A program made the translations under genes and the position numbers. 64,000 nucleotides of DNA from Bdellovibrionaceae bacterium UBA3535. Lineage in GTDB: Bacteria > Bdellovibrionota > Bdellovibrionia > Bdellovibrionales > UBA840. How positions within the stretch are numbered: the stretch's first letter is position 1; each line of letters starts with the position of its first letter. The notes under the pieces were generated by a model that had not been told where the DNA came from, made no database searches, and saw only the letters and a program-made list of their open reading frames with translations. The DNA is taken from contig DFOS01000024.1 of assembly GCA_002376845.1 (NCBI GenBank), positions 124,001-188,000 of the forward strand. Reading direction: 5' to 3'. Positions 16,912 to 26,131 of this stretch are shown piece after piece.

Positions 16912-18150
16912 CTATTCCGAGGGTAGGAATCGTTCCACCAAGTTTTGCACGCTCAGTTCGCCGCGAGATATTACCGGAAAATAGCCCGGTTCAATGCTTT
17001 CTAAAATGGCATTCTTTGCCGCCAAAGGACTTAAGCCATTTTGCATTTGCAGAACCAATGCCGCCGCTCCAGCCACCATGGGTGTGGCCATGGATGTACC
17101 GCTTAAATACCGATATTCTTCTTCGCCTGCATAGGTCGAGTAAATACTTTGCCCTGGTGCTATGATATCCACCGAATTCGGACCATAATTAGAAAAGCTT
17201 GCCGTTAACCCACTAGGTGTTAAGGCGCTAACACTGAGCACACCCTGCAAACCAAAAGAAGTGGGATAACTATCATAGATGTCCAAATCCAAATTGTTAT
17301 TGCCTGAGGCAGCCACAAACAAAATGCCCTTTGCTGTTACCTCAGCAATTGTATCTCGTAAGGCCACGGTTGCATCGGTACAACCACTAGATCCCCAGCT
17401 CGCATTGATAATTTGTACACCTCTTTTTGCTGCATATTTTATGGCTTGAATGGCGTGATAGGTGTCACCCATTCCATTTGCATCCATAAAATTTAACGCC
17501 AAAATTTTTGCGCCAGGAGCCACCCCTTTTGGTAAAGATTCATGCTGATGTTGAGCGGCAATCGTTCCCGCAACATGGGTGCCGTGACCGTTTAAGTCAT
17601 TTATGTCTCCAGACTCTGCAGCAAAATCGTATCCCAAATAATCGTCGACATAATCATTGCCATCATCGTCGATGCCATTATTAGGAATTTCCCCATCATT
17701 TATCAATATGGCGTCTTTTAATTGCGGATGCTGCACATTTACCCCCGAATCAATTACAGCCACCCGAATTCCACTGCCATCAATACCTTTACTCCAAGCC
17801 GCATCAGTATGCATTCTTTCATGTGGCCATTGCACTCCCGCATAAGCCTGCGCCTGGATTCCGTTTTCGATTTTGGGAATGCCGATACGAACCTCCGAAT
17901 GAACATATTCAATTTCATTAAGTTCTGGTTCGATATAGTTTTCGATTAGGTCTTCTCTGGAATCTACATAAACTTTTTTGATTTCGCCGCTGTAGTAGCG
18001 AATCAAATACTGACCCTCTACCTTTTTACAAAGAAGATCGGGTTGATTTGCAGGGTTATTGGGACTATCAATGATCTTATCTTCCGCAGAATCATTACAA
18101 GCGACCAGAAAAATAAAGCTAAGCATAAGACAATACTTTTTGACTTCCAT
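16912..18150 (-). CDS. Subtilisin-like serine protease lipoprotein (S8 family)
   Basis: A secreted S8 protease of about 412 residues from the ATG at 18150, which has GGGGG upstream and gives a proper signal (MEVKKYCLMLSFIFLVAC) ending in a lipobox; an in-frame ATG 11 codons earlier would spoil it. The residue after the lipid Cys is Asn, not Asp. A propeptide of about 90 residues follows. Catalytic triad: Asp134 in VAVIDSGVN, His189 in NGHGTHVAGTIAA, Ser353 in SGTSMATPMVAGAAALV; the oxyanion Asn is in AASGNN. The insert DDDGNDYVDDYLGYDF is a calcium-type loop. Likely cell-surface or outer-membrane protein digestion; substrate unknown. It lies on the same strand as the carboxylase operon, but separate function is likely. 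Confidence 0.92.
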   Translation of the reverse strand: MEVKKYCLMLSFIFLVACNDSAEDKIIDSPNNPANQPDLLCKKVEGQYLIRYYSGEIKKVYVDSREDLIENYIEPELNEIEYVHSEVRIGIPKIENGIQAQAYAGVQWPHERMHTDAAWSKGIDGSGIRVAVIDSGVNVQHPQLKDAILINDGEIPNNGIDDDGNDYVDDYLGYDFAAESGDINDLNGHGTHVAGTIAAQHQHESLPKGVAPGAKILALNFMDANGMGDTYHAIQAIKYAAKRGVQIINASWGSSGCTDATVALRDTIAEVTAKGILFVAASGNNNLDLDIYDSYPTSFGLQGVLSVSALTPSGLTASFSNYGPNSVDIIAPGQSIYSTYAGEEEYRYLSGTSMATPMVAGAAALVLQMQNGLSPLAAKNAILESIEPGYFPVISRGELSVQNLVERFLPSE

Positions 18151-18190
18151 GTATCCCCCAAAATGACCCTCTCTGGCCATCACTTAAATT

Positions 18191-18251
18191 ATCTCAAAAA
18201 AAGACCTGCCATCGAAGTCCAGTTTTGCTATGCAGTGATTAGTTTTGAGAT
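18191..18251. repeat. 9-base inverted repeat between divergent protease and PPC genes
   Basis: ATCTCAAAA (18191-18199) and TTTTGAGAT (18243-18251) are exact inverted copies separated by 43 bases in the divergent intergenic region. They could be an operator or a weak hairpin; no function is shown. Confidence 0.5.
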
Positions 18252-18265
18252 GAGGAAAGGTATTT

Positions 18266-18691
18266 ATGGAATATTTAAAAGACGGTAAAAACTACGTGGT
18301 CCGGCTAGAAAGAGGTGAGGATTTAAATGCAAGCCTAGAAGATTTTATGATCAAAGAGGACTTAAGTTCTGCCTTTTTTAAAGGGCTTGGGGCTTTGGAG
18401 GATGTAGAGCTTGGCTACTATGATTTACCACAAAAGACATACCTAAAAAGGCTTTTTCCCGAAGAAGCTGAACTTTTAGTGGCCATGGGAAACCTGACCT
18501 TTAAAGAAGGCCAACCCTATGCCCATATACATGCGGTGCTTTCTGGCAAAGATTTCCTCGCCTATGGAGGACATGTATTTCGCGCAAAAGTCAGTGTAAC
18601 CGCTGAGTTGTTTGTAGAATGTATCGACCACCAAATCGAAAGAAAAATGAACGACCAAGTAGGCTTGCAATTAATGAATTGTAGGATTTAG
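18266..18691 (+). CDS. PPC/DUF296-domain protein
   Basis: A 141-residue single-domain PPC (DUF296) protein. It has the fold's signature GxGAL segment (FKGLGALEDVELGYYD), the conserved AHIHAVLSG and the following GGHVFRA, which carry the His residues that can bind metal. In plants this domain is fused to AT-hooks; stand-alone bacterial forms are trimeric and of unclear role. GAGGAAAGG precedes the ATG. It is divergent from the protease gene. The 208 bases between its end and punA hold nothing I can identify. Confidence 0.85.
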   Translation: MEYLKDGKNYVVRLERGEDLNASLEDFMIKEDLSSAFFKGLGALEDVELGYYDLPQKTYLKRLFPEEAELLVAMGNLTFKEGQPYAHIHAVLSGKDFLAYGGHVFRAKVSVTAELFVECIDHQIERKMNDQVGLQLMNCRI

Positions 18692-18899
18692 TTTTTTTAC
18701 AAAAAACATAATCATGAATTTGCTCTGGTCGCAGTAGTGGTAAGTGTAGCAAATCTCGTGTTTCTAGACTGGTATGCAAATGCATTTTAACCTCACAAAA
18801 TGCCAGTTTTTGGCCTTTAATTCGCTTCTTGTCACTCTAGAAGCATCTGAATACTAGCATTCAGTTTCAGGCTAATACCGAGCAAATTGAATGCCAAAT

Positions 18900-19715
18900 T
18901 TATATGTGCGTTAAAAATTCTTCTAGAAATTTACAGAAATTTTGCTCGGCCTGCTTGGCGTTTTGTGTGACTTCCTCGTGTGTTAAGGGGCTATCCGACA
19001 TACCGGCTGCTAAATTGGTTAGGCAGGATAAGGCGGCGATTCTTAGACCCATATGATTTGCGGCTATGGCCTCTGGAACCGTCGACATACCAACAGCAGA
19101 ACCACCAATCATTCGCAAATAACGAATTTCTGCAGGGGTTTCATAGGTGGGACCACTTACTCCGCAGTAAACGCCGCTACCATAGGGTATGCCCAGTTCC
19201 TCAAAAACAGATTTCATTTTTGCAATCATTTTTTTATCATAGGTTTCGGTCATATCAGGAAAGCGTGGCCCCAAGTGTTTTAAGTTTGGCCCCTTTAACG
19301 GATTGTCCCCCATCAGATTGATGTGGTCTTCTATGATCATAAACGAGCCTGGTAAGTGCTCGGCATTTAAACTGCCCGCCGCATTGGTCAATATCATCGT
19401 ATCAACCCCCAACATAGCAAGAGTTCGCACTGGGAATACCACTTGCGACATGGCATGACCTTCATAGTAATGAATTCGCCCTTGTAGACAAGCCACCGAC
19501 TTACCTGAAACGGTACCAATCAATAATTGCCCGTTGTGGCCCTCAACTGTGGGCGGCGCAAAATGAGGTATTTCGGCATAAGGTAGAGCTAAGTCGACTT
19601 CTAGTTTTTCAACAAAGTGACCCAAACCAGAGCCCAAAACGATTCCGACAGAAGGTTTGATTTCCGTTTTTTCACGAATATAATTGGCTGCTTCTTGCAA
19701 ATTCTCAATGATCAC
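18900..19715 (-). CDS. punA: Purine-nucleoside phosphorylase
   Basis: A 271-residue trimeric-type (PNP class II) purine nucleoside phosphorylase, splitting inosine and guanosine with phosphate to base plus ribose-1-phosphate. Family signals: VGIVLGSGLGHF, PHFAPPTVEGHNGQLLIG with the phosphate-binding His, LQGRIHYYEGH, LTNAAGSLN, GVSGPTYETPAEIRYLRMIGGSAVGMSTVPEAIAA with the purine-site Glu. Last gene of the deoC-deoA-punA salvage operon, nine bases after deoA. Confidence 0.95.
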   Translation of the reverse strand: MIIENLQEAANYIREKTEIKPSVGIVLGSGLGHFVEKLEVDLALPYAEIPHFAPPTVEGHNGQLLIGTVSGKSVACLQGRIHYYEGHAMSQVVFPVRTLAMLGVDTMILTNAAGSLNAEHLPGSFMIIEDHINLMGDNPLKGPNLKHLGPRFPDMTETYDKKMIAKMKSVFEELGIPYGSGVYCGVSGPTYETPAEIRYLRMIGGSAVGMSTVPEAIAANHMGLRIAALSCLTNLAAGMSDSPLTHEEVTQNAKQAEQNFCKFLEEFLTHI

Positions 19716-19724
19716 ACAAGCCCC

Positions 19725-21035
19725 CTAATTAGAGAGAATTCGCTCTCCAATCAGATCTACAGGTTTTATAGTATCGGCAACTATGCGAAAAGCATCGTGC
19801 AGCATATCAAACGCTGCCTCTGCCTCCAAAGGTGTCTTAGCAAAAACTTTACAAAGCACATCGCCGGCTCGTACTTGATCACCAATTTTTACCAAAACCT
19901 CAAAGCCACTTCGTGGATCTATTTGATCACTGGTTTTTTCTCTGCCAGCTCTTAAGCGGATTCCAGCAATTCCTATTTTTTCGGGATTGATTTCCCCTAT
20001 ACAACCTGATTTTGCAGCCTTGTAATCATAGGCCTCATAGGGTTGAGGCATTCCCTTTAGGTCCCCGCCCTGAAGTTTGACCATCTTTTCAAAGACGGCA
20101 AAAGCACTGCCATCTTCTAGTACTTGCTTGGCTTTCTTAATACCGGCGTCCAAACTATCTGCCACACCTGCCATTAACAGCATTTCGGCACATAAATGAA
20201 TGCTCAACTCCACTGTATCGAAATATTTGGGATGGCTTTTAGGATTATTCAATATTTCTATACACTCAAGCATCTCCGTAGCATTGCCTACATAGCGACC
20301 CAAAACCTGATTCATATTCGACAATACAGCCGTTACTTTTTTGCCACTACCACTGCCAATATCACAAAGACTTTGCGCCAGTGTTTTTGCCTCAAGCAGG
20401 CTTTTCATAAAAGCACCAGAGCCAAATTTTACATCCAAAACTATTCCATCAATACCCTCAGCTAATTTTTTTGACATTATACTAGCGCAAATAAGGGGAA
20501 TGCTCTCAACGGTTGCCGTGACATCCCGTAATGCATATAGCTTTTTATCAGCCGGACATATTTCACTACTTTGACCAATGATACAAATGCCCACCTCATT
20601 TAAAATTTCTTTAAAACGACTTTCACTCTGTTCTATATTAAAACCGGGTATGGCTTCGAGTTTATCTAAAGTGCCGCCTGTATGCCCAAGCCCTCTGCCA
20701 GCCATCATCGGGACTGCCAATCCCGCCGCTGCCGCCATGGGACCAAGAATCATGGAGGTTTTATCTCCCACGCCACCCGTTGAATGCTTGTCTATTTTGG
20801 GCTTTTCAATACTAGAAAGATCCAAAACCTTACCGCTATTTTTCATGGCGTCCGTAAGCACTACCGCTTCATCTTTTGTCATGGAGCTATGATATATAGC
20901 CATCAACATGGCTGACATTTGATAGTCTGGTATCTCACCCTTTGAGTAAGTAGAAATCATCCAGCGTATTTCGTCTTCCGTAAGCGCGTCGCCATCTCTT
21001 TTTTTCTTAATTAATTCTCGAAATATAAAGGTCAT
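19725..21035 (-). CDS. deoA: Thymidine/pyrimidine-nucleoside phosphorylase
   Basis: A 436-residue nucleoside phosphorylase II family enzyme. The diagnostic phosphate-site motif DKHSTGGVGDKTS is at about residues 82-94, with MMAGRGLGHTGGTLDKLEAIPGF and the catalytic Lys region LAEGIDGIVLDVKFGSGAFMK. The C-terminal pyrimidine nucleoside phosphorylase domain (GIRLRAGREKTSDQIDPRSGFEVLVKIGDQV) is present. It may use thymidine alone or also uridine; the sequence by eye does not decide. Its start overlaps the deoC stop by one base. Confidence 0.94.
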   Translation of the reverse strand: MTFIFRELIKKKRDGDALTEDEIRWMISTYSKGEIPDYQMSAMLMAIYHSSMTKDEAVVLTDAMKNSGKVLDLSSIEKPKIDKHSTGGVGDKTSMILGPMAAAAGLAVPMMAGRGLGHTGGTLDKLEAIPGFNIEQSESRFKEILNEVGICIIGQSSEICPADKKLYALRDVTATVESIPLICASIMSKKLAEGIDGIVLDVKFGSGAFMKSLLEAKTLAQSLCDIGSGSGKKVTAVLSNMNQVLGRYVGNATEMLECIEILNNPKSHPKYFDTVELSIHLCAEMLLMAGVADSLDAGIKKAKQVLEDGSAFAVFEKMVKLQGGDLKGMPQPYEAYDYKAAKSGCIGEINPEKIGIAGIRLRAGREKTSDQIDPRSGFEVLVKIGDQVRAGDVLCKVFAKTPLEAEAAFDMLHDAFRIVADTIKPVDLIGERILSN

Positions 21036-21802
21036 TAATAGGCTCCTGACTCACTTACCTTATTTTGCATGATTTGTACTCCTGAGCTACAACCAATGCG
21101 GTTAGCTCCCGCTTCCACCATGGACACCAAGGTCTCCCAATCACGTATACCGCCGCTAGCTTTTACCGAAGCTTTGTTTCCAGCAATTTGGCGAAGCAAT
21201 TTAACATCCTCAAGGCTGGCCCCAGCACTTGCAAAGCCTGTAGAGGTTTTTAAAAAATCAAAGCCGCTGGCTACAGAAACTGCAGATGATTTTACTTTTT
21301 CTTCTTCTGATAATTCTGCTGTTTCTAAAATAATTTTTAAAACATTTTTAGGAGCTAGCTCTCGGATTTGCTTGAGGTGCGAATAAAGCTCTTCATATTT
21401 TTTTTGCTTTACTAAAGAAAAGGGCAAAACAAAATCAATTTCATCACATTGAGACGAAAGATTTTTGATTTCTACAAGCTGCGTAGGTATGTCCATAGAC
21501 CCCAAAGGAAAATTGGCAACACATGCCAAGCGCACATTGGTATCAAGGAGAAACTGTTTTGCAAGCGGCGCCCATATTCCATGAATACAAACTGCAATAA
21601 AACCATACTCTTTTGCTTGAACACACAAATCTTGAATCTCCGCCCCACTAACGGTGGGTTTAAGCAAGGTGTGATCGATCAAATGTGGTAGGGTTTCTTG
21701 ATTTATAAGCGGATGCTGCCATGTTCCAGTTAATGGGTCTAAGGCCGATTGAATCTCTACTGGAAGTTCTTCTAAATAATGTGAATAATTCTGCATGGGC
21801 AT
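21035..21802 (-). CDS. deoC: Deoxyribose-phosphate aldolase
   Basis: A 255-residue class I aldolase that cleaves 2-deoxyribose-5-phosphate into glyceraldehyde-3-phosphate and acetaldehyde. LIDHTLLKPTVSGAEIQDLC is the family start; the Schiff-base Lys lies in FDFLKTSTGFASAGAS and the second active Lys in VKASGGIRDWETLV. It has about 35 extra N-terminal residues compared with many DeoC. First gene of the deoC-deoA-punA operon, which together turns deoxynucleosides into free bases and central carbon intermediates. Confidence 0.95.
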   Translation of the reverse strand: MPMQNYSHYLEELPVEIQSALDPLTGTWQHPLINQETLPHLIDHTLLKPTVSGAEIQDLCVQAKEYGFIAVCIHGIWAPLAKQFLLDTNVRLACVANFPLGSMDIPTQLVEIKNLSSQCDEIDFVLPFSLVKQKKYEELYSHLKQIRELAPKNVLKIILETAELSEEEKVKSSAVSVASGFDFLKTSTGFASAGASLEDVKLLRQIAGNKASVKASGGIRDWETLVSMVEAGANRIGCSSGVQIMQNKVSESGAY

Positions 21803-21868
21803 CTTATAGCCTTATTTTCAGGCTGGAAAAAGCGAAAATCTTTAATTTTATTCACTTGCAATCAAATT

Positions 21869-21898
21869 TTGACAAGCTAGGCTAGTCAAACCTATCCT
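21869..21898 (+). promoter_or_regulatory. Candidate promoter of the small exported protein gene
   Basis: TTGACA (21869-21874) and TATCCT (21893-21898) are 18 bases apart, 17 bases before the ATG at 21915. AGGCTAGTCA inside the spacer resembles the TGACTAGTCA operator found at 33085-33210. Confidence 0.55.
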
Positions 21899-21914
21899 AC
21901 ATTTAGGAGTATAC

Positions 21915-22298
21915 ATGCGTTCCATCCTTGTTATTTTATTGGCCTTTTTACTTGCTCCACCTGTTTATTCACAGGTTGGAGACAATGAAAACACCGTGGT
22001 CTCCAAAGGGCCTCGCAAACAACTGGCCACCGTAATTTATGCAGGACTGGGTGGCGCTGTACTTGGCTTAAGTACATTAAGTTTTCGCGGTCGACCACAA
22101 GACCACCTCGATAGCATAGCAGGTGGCTTCGCTGTGGGCATCATTATTGGCGCTATTTACTCCTCCTATGCAGTAACCAAAGATCCTGGCCGCCTGCAAG
22201 GAAGTCACTATTACCTGCCAAACATGGACGAAGATTTAACAGGCAAATATAAAATAACAAAGCAAAGTCCGTGGTTGCAATATACTTGGACTTTTTAA
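21915..22298 (+). CDS. Small exported membrane protein with glycine-rich helices, unknown
   Basis: A 127-residue protein with a clear cleavable signal peptide (MRSILVILLAFLLAPPVYSQ, cleavage after VYS) and two short glycine-rich hydrophobic stretches, LATVIYAGLGGAVLGLSTL and IAGGFAVGIIIGAIYSS, of glycine-zipper type. The C-terminus is polar and aromatic. It looks like a small inner- or outer-membrane protein. I do not recognise a family. AGGAG sits just before the ATG. The stop is convergent with, and overlaps by four bases, the end of the M16 protease gene. Confidence 0.75.
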   Translation: MRSILVILLAFLLAPPVYSQVGDNENTVVSKGPRKQLATVIYAGLGGAVLGLSTLSFRGRPQDHLDSIAGGFAVGIIIGAIYSSYAVTKDPGRLQGSHYYLPNMDEDLTGKYKITKQSPWLQYTWTF

Positions 22299-24907
22299 GT
22301 CGTTATAGAAAATTCTTTAAACCTGCCGACGCCAGAAATCACACTTGATTTTGCAAAAAGTTTTCTCGCTATGTCCTGGATATCGGCCCTATTTATTTTT
22401 TCAATATAGCTCGCAAATTCTAAATAATCCTGTTTGTCCGCACCGTAGAGAACATCAAACATAATCGCACTGGCGATGGATGAGTTTTTCTGTAATGAGA
22501 TATCATGCTTGCCAATAAGATATCTTTTCGCACGAGCGAGATCCTCCTCACTCACCAATTCCTCCGCTAAGCGGTGAATCTCTGTTTTTATCATGCGTAT
22601 GGCTTTTTCTGATTTTTCAGGGCTGCAAGCAATGTAAACTGCAAAATATCCTGCATCGATGCCTTCCATATGCATAGGGGAAACAGAGTATGCAAGAGAT
22701 TCTTTATCCCTTAGCTCTAAAAACAATCTGCCGCCCTGGCCTGCCAAAATTGCCTCTAACAACATTAGCTTATACTTATCTTTATCCGTATACGTTAGAC
22801 CTGGGTATGCAACAAAAATATGGTTTTGTTCTTTGTGCATTTCCTCAACCGTAAAAACTTCTTTTTCAGGAAGTGTGATGGAGAAATTCTGCTTTTTATT
22901 ATTCCCCTCCTCTAAATTAGAAACTGCCTTTTCTAAATCCTTTAGCAATTGTTCTCGGTCAAAAGAGCCTACTGCTACAATTTCTAAATTGTTTTTTACA
23001 ATATGTTGCTGCTTGTATTTTTCAATGTCCTTATGATCCAGTGTCGATAAGCTTTTTTCATTGCCCTCCAATTCAAGCGAATACGGGTGCAAAGGAAACA
23101 TTTTCTGCATCAAATTGTGTATGGCTATCTGTGCAGGATAGTCTTTCTTATTTCTGATGGCGGTTAATATTTGCTGTTTTTCTCTTTCTACTATTTCATT
23201 TTTGAAATTATTTTTTAGTAATATGTCGGTAAACAAATTTATCGATGCATTTTGATTCTTAGAAAGCGAAGTCATCTTTAGACCAAGGGAGTTTCTACCT
23301 GAAAAAGACTGGATATTCGTAGATAGGCTTTCTAGTTGTGACGCCAATTCTTGCTCACTCAGCGAGTCGGTTCCGCAATTCCACACATAAGACAGTAGAT
23401 TTGCTACGCCATTATTTTTTTCATTTTCTGTACGAAGACCGCCATGGCCTGCTACCTGCAAATGAAAAATGGGCACATCATGATTTTCAACCAAATGCAC
23501 CCGCGCTCCGCTCTTTAATTGAATTAGCTCAACACCGTTAGATTCGTGTTTTTTAGCTTCTATTCTCTTAGGTTTTTTGTAGACAGGCAATTCATCAAAA
23601 ACATGAGCCTTTTCCAAGTCTTTATAAAAAGCTCGATAGTCTTGACCAAAGCTTCTTAGGTCTACCCCAACCTTTTCGTTTTCCGGATAAACATAGGTAA
23701 TATTCATATAATCGGGACGTAAATACTTTTTAAAAACTCGCAACAGATCCTTTGTTGTTATTTTTTTTAATTTCTTAATTTTCTTTTTAAAATAAAGAGG
23801 GTCAGAAAAATAGAATATATTTTGACCTAACTGACCCGAAAGGCCATCCACTGTTTGTTGTGCGTAGATTTCTTCACTTTCCATATTAACAACGGCTCTT
23901 TGTAAAAGATCGGGCCCAAAGCTTTCTAGTACACATTCTTCTAGTGCATGGAGAATATTTTCTAAGACCAGCTCTAAATTCTTATTTTCAAAACCTGCAG
24001 ATATGGCAAACAAACCAGGATCTTTTGGTGTAAAAGAAGACGAATAAATAAAATTTACACAGGGGTTTTGCACACGCAGTCTTTGAATTAGATAGGAAGA
24101 TTCAAACTGACCCAATACGGCTGCTAGCAAATCCAAGGCATAAGCATCTTCATCCGTTGCAGCCACGGCTTTCCAACTTAGATTTAATCTTGCCTCTTGA
24201 AATTTTGAAGGAACCACTTCTAATCTAAGTTTTTTCGCTTCCGGTTCTTTTTTGCGCTTAATTTTTTTGGTTTTATAATATGGTATATCGTCAAAATATT
24301 TTTTTATGCTTTTACGCATACTTTTTTCTTTGAAATCCCCAACTACCAGTAAGGTCATGTTTGCTGGTGAATACTGCGAGTGATAGTAATCTACAATTTG
24401 TTTTTTCGTAATTTTACGAATTACTTCTTTGTATCCAATAATCGGTATTCCATAAGGATGTTTCTGAAAAACATTGGCAAACATACTTTGACTTGCAATT
24501 CTAGCCAAAGAATCAGAGGATCTTTTGATTTCTTCTATTACCACTTCTCTTTCATTATCAATTTCGTTTGCATCAAAAATAGGATAGCCCATCATTTGTG
24601 ACAACATGTCTAGGGCAGTTTCAGAAAAATGTTTGGACAGAGTGATATAAAATACTGTCTGATCAAAGGAAGTGTAGGCATTAAGTTGTCCGCCAGCAGC
24701 CTCCACCCCTTTTGCTATCTCACCAACACCGTATTTTTTCGATCCCTTAAAAACCAAATGCTCAATGAAATGGGATACACCCTCTACCCCTGGGTATTCA
24801 TCGGCACTGCCGTTATTAACCCATATCTGCGTAGAGATCACAGGCGATTTGTGCAATGGATAAAGTATTACATTCATTTTATTTCTTAATTGATATTTCT
24901 TGAGCAT
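22295..24907 (-). CDS. M16 family zinc metalloprotease, two-domain
   Basis: An 870-residue pitrilysin-family protein made of two M16 halves. The inverted zinc motif HFIEH is at 46-50, with the third ligand Glu in NEREVVIEEI about 75 residues later. The second half (from about 450) has the partner fold, including FVAYPGLTYTDKDKYKLMLLEAILAGQGGRLFLELRDKESLAYSVSP, with the R-Y-type substrate site region, but no zinc motif, as expected. No signal peptide is seen, so a cytosolic role, or export by another route, is possible. The N-terminus is the only start with HFIEH at the correct distance. Divergent start overlaps hemW. Confidence 0.93.
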   Translation of the reverse strand: MLKKYQLRNKMNVILYPLHKSPVISTQIWVNNGSADEYPGVEGVSHFIEHLVFKGSKKYGVGEIAKGVEAAGGQLNAYTSFDQTVFYITLSKHFSETALDMLSQMMGYPIFDANEIDNEREVVIEEIKRSSDSLARIASQSMFANVFQKHPYGIPIIGYKEVIRKITKKQIVDYYHSQYSPANMTLLVVGDFKEKSMRKSIKKYFDDIPYYKTKKIKRKKEPEAKKLRLEVVPSKFQEARLNLSWKAVAATDEDAYALDLLAAVLGQFESSYLIQRLRVQNPCVNFIYSSSFTPKDPGLFAISAGFENKNLELVLENILHALEECVLESFGPDLLQRAVVNMESEEIYAQQTVDGLSGQLGQNIFYFSDPLYFKKKIKKLKKITTKDLLRVFKKYLRPDYMNITYVYPENEKVGVDLRSFGQDYRAFYKDLEKAHVFDELPVYKKPKRIEAKKHESNGVELIQLKSGARVHLVENHDVPIFHLQVAGHGGLRTENEKNNGVANLLSYVWNCGTDSLSEQELASQLESLSTNIQSFSGRNSLGLKMTSLSKNQNASINLFTDILLKNNFKNEIVEREKQQILTAIRNKKDYPAQIAIHNLMQKMFPLHPYSLELEGNEKSLSTLDHKDIEKYKQQHIVKNNLEIVAVGSFDREQLLKDLEKAVSNLEEGNNKKQNFSITLPEKEVFTVEEMHKEQNHIFVAYPGLTYTDKDKYKLMLLEAILAGQGGRLFLELRDKESLAYSVSPMHMEGIDAGYFAVYIACSPEKSEKAIRMIKTEIHRLAEELVSEEDLARAKRYLIGKHDISLQKNSSIASAIMFDVLYGADKQDYLEFASYIEKINRADIQDIARKLFAKSSVISGVGRFKEFSITT

Positions 24908-26096
24908 TCGCTATTTTCTCCTAGTGTTTGGCCTTTATGTGCACTACCCATATTGTTTGCAAAGATGTAGCTACTGTGATTTTGCTACAGACCTCTATAA
25001 AAATGAAGAAAAAACCAAAGATTATTTTTCCCTTTTGAAAAGAGAGGTACTTTTATCTAGTCATACACTAAAGGACAAAGAGCTTAACTCTATATACTTT
25101 GGTGGCGGCACCCCTAGTCTAGTCCCCCCTGATATAATGGAAGACTTTTTCTCTTTTTTACTCAAGCAGGGCTTTTATTGGCAAAAGAGCTGTGAAATAA
25201 GTTTAGAGATCAATCCCGACACAGTGGATGAAGAAAAATTATCAGAATACATCAAAATCGGATTTAATCGCTTTTCTATTGGCATACAGACTTTTAATGA
25301 TGACCTATTAAAACTGGTGGGCCGTCAACATAGCGCCAAACAAAGCCGTAAAAACTTAGAACAGCTAAATAAACTCGACACAAATTTCTCCTGCGACCTG
25401 CTCTACTCACTTCCTCAACAAACTTTTCAACAGGTGCTTCACGATGTAGGTGAACTTATCTCCTATCAGCCAAAACATTTTAGCCCCTATATTTTGACCA
25501 TACCCCCTCGTCATAAACTAAATGAAAAGCGCCCTGGTGAAGAGGAGCAAGTCAAAATGATGGAGGCAATTAAGCAAGCCCTAGAAAATAAGGCTTATGA
25601 ACAATATGAAATATCCAACTTTGCATTAAAAGGTTTTCACAGTAGACATAATTTTCATGCCTGGCGAGGCCATTCCTATTGGGGCATCGGGATGAGTGCC
25701 CATTCTTTTTTTGCCAAACCAAAATGGGGCGTGCGCTTTGCCAACCCAAATTCTATTAAATCCTATGCTATGATTTTAGATAAAAAAAAGCCAGGCTTGG
25801 CCTATCAAAAGGACCATCACTTTGTTGAAGAGCTGCGCCGACATGAGGCTTTGACTGATTTTTGCCATACTTCCCTTCGACTAAGGCGGGGCATTGATTT
25901 CCACGAAATTGACAAAAAATTCGGCCCTGACCTGGCCAATTTGGTTATTCAACGATCTAAACGGAAAAATATTACAAGTTTTCTAGAAACCACCCCTTAC
26001 GGGGTGCGTTTAAATTGGCATGGCATTGTTTTTAGCAACCAAGTATTTGAAGACTTTCTTTTTTTAGAGGAAGATATATGCCATCTTGACATGTAA
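24900..26096 (+). CDS. hemW: HemW-like radical SAM protein (coproporphyrinogen III oxidase-like)
   Basis: A protein of up to 398 residues in the HemW/HemN family. LYVHYPYCLQRCSYCDF contains the radical SAM CxxxCxxC motif, followed by YFGGGTPSLV, SLEINPDTV, GFNRFSIGIQTFNDDLLKLVGRQH and the HemW C-terminal domain. HemW is a heme chaperone rather than the oxidase. The start is unclear: TTG at 24900 or GTG at 24924 in the same frame; neither has a strong ribosome-binding site. Both lie on or next to the divergent start of the M16 gene (24907), so its promoter must sit inside that gene. Confidence 0.92.
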   Translation: MSIRYFLLVFGLYVHYPYCLQRCSYCDFATDLYKNEEKTKDYFSLLKREVLLSSHTLKDKELNSIYFGGGTPSLVPPDIMEDFFSFLLKQGFYWQKSCEISLEINPDTVDEEKLSEYIKIGFNRFSIGIQTFNDDLLKLVGRQHSAKQSRKNLEQLNKLDTNFSCDLLYSLPQQTFQQVLHDVGELISYQPKHFSPYILTIPPRHKLNEKRPGEEEQVKMMEAIKQALENKAYEQYEISNFALKGFHSRHNFHAWRGHSYWGIGMSAHSFFAKPKWGVRFANPNSIKSYAMILDKKKPGLAYQKDHHFVEELRRHEALTDFCHTSLRLRRGIDFHEIDKKFGPDLANLVIQRSKRKNITSFLETTPYGVRLNWHGIVFSNQVFEDFLFLEEDICHLDM

Positions 26097-26131
26097 TATT
26101 CATGACCCATTTTGATTATAAGGAGAATTCG

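Noticed and set aside
18692..18899. A small gene or RNA between the PPC gene and punA
   Set aside because: No open frame with start and ribosome-binding site and no strong hairpin; only short repeats such as TGAAT...ATTCA.
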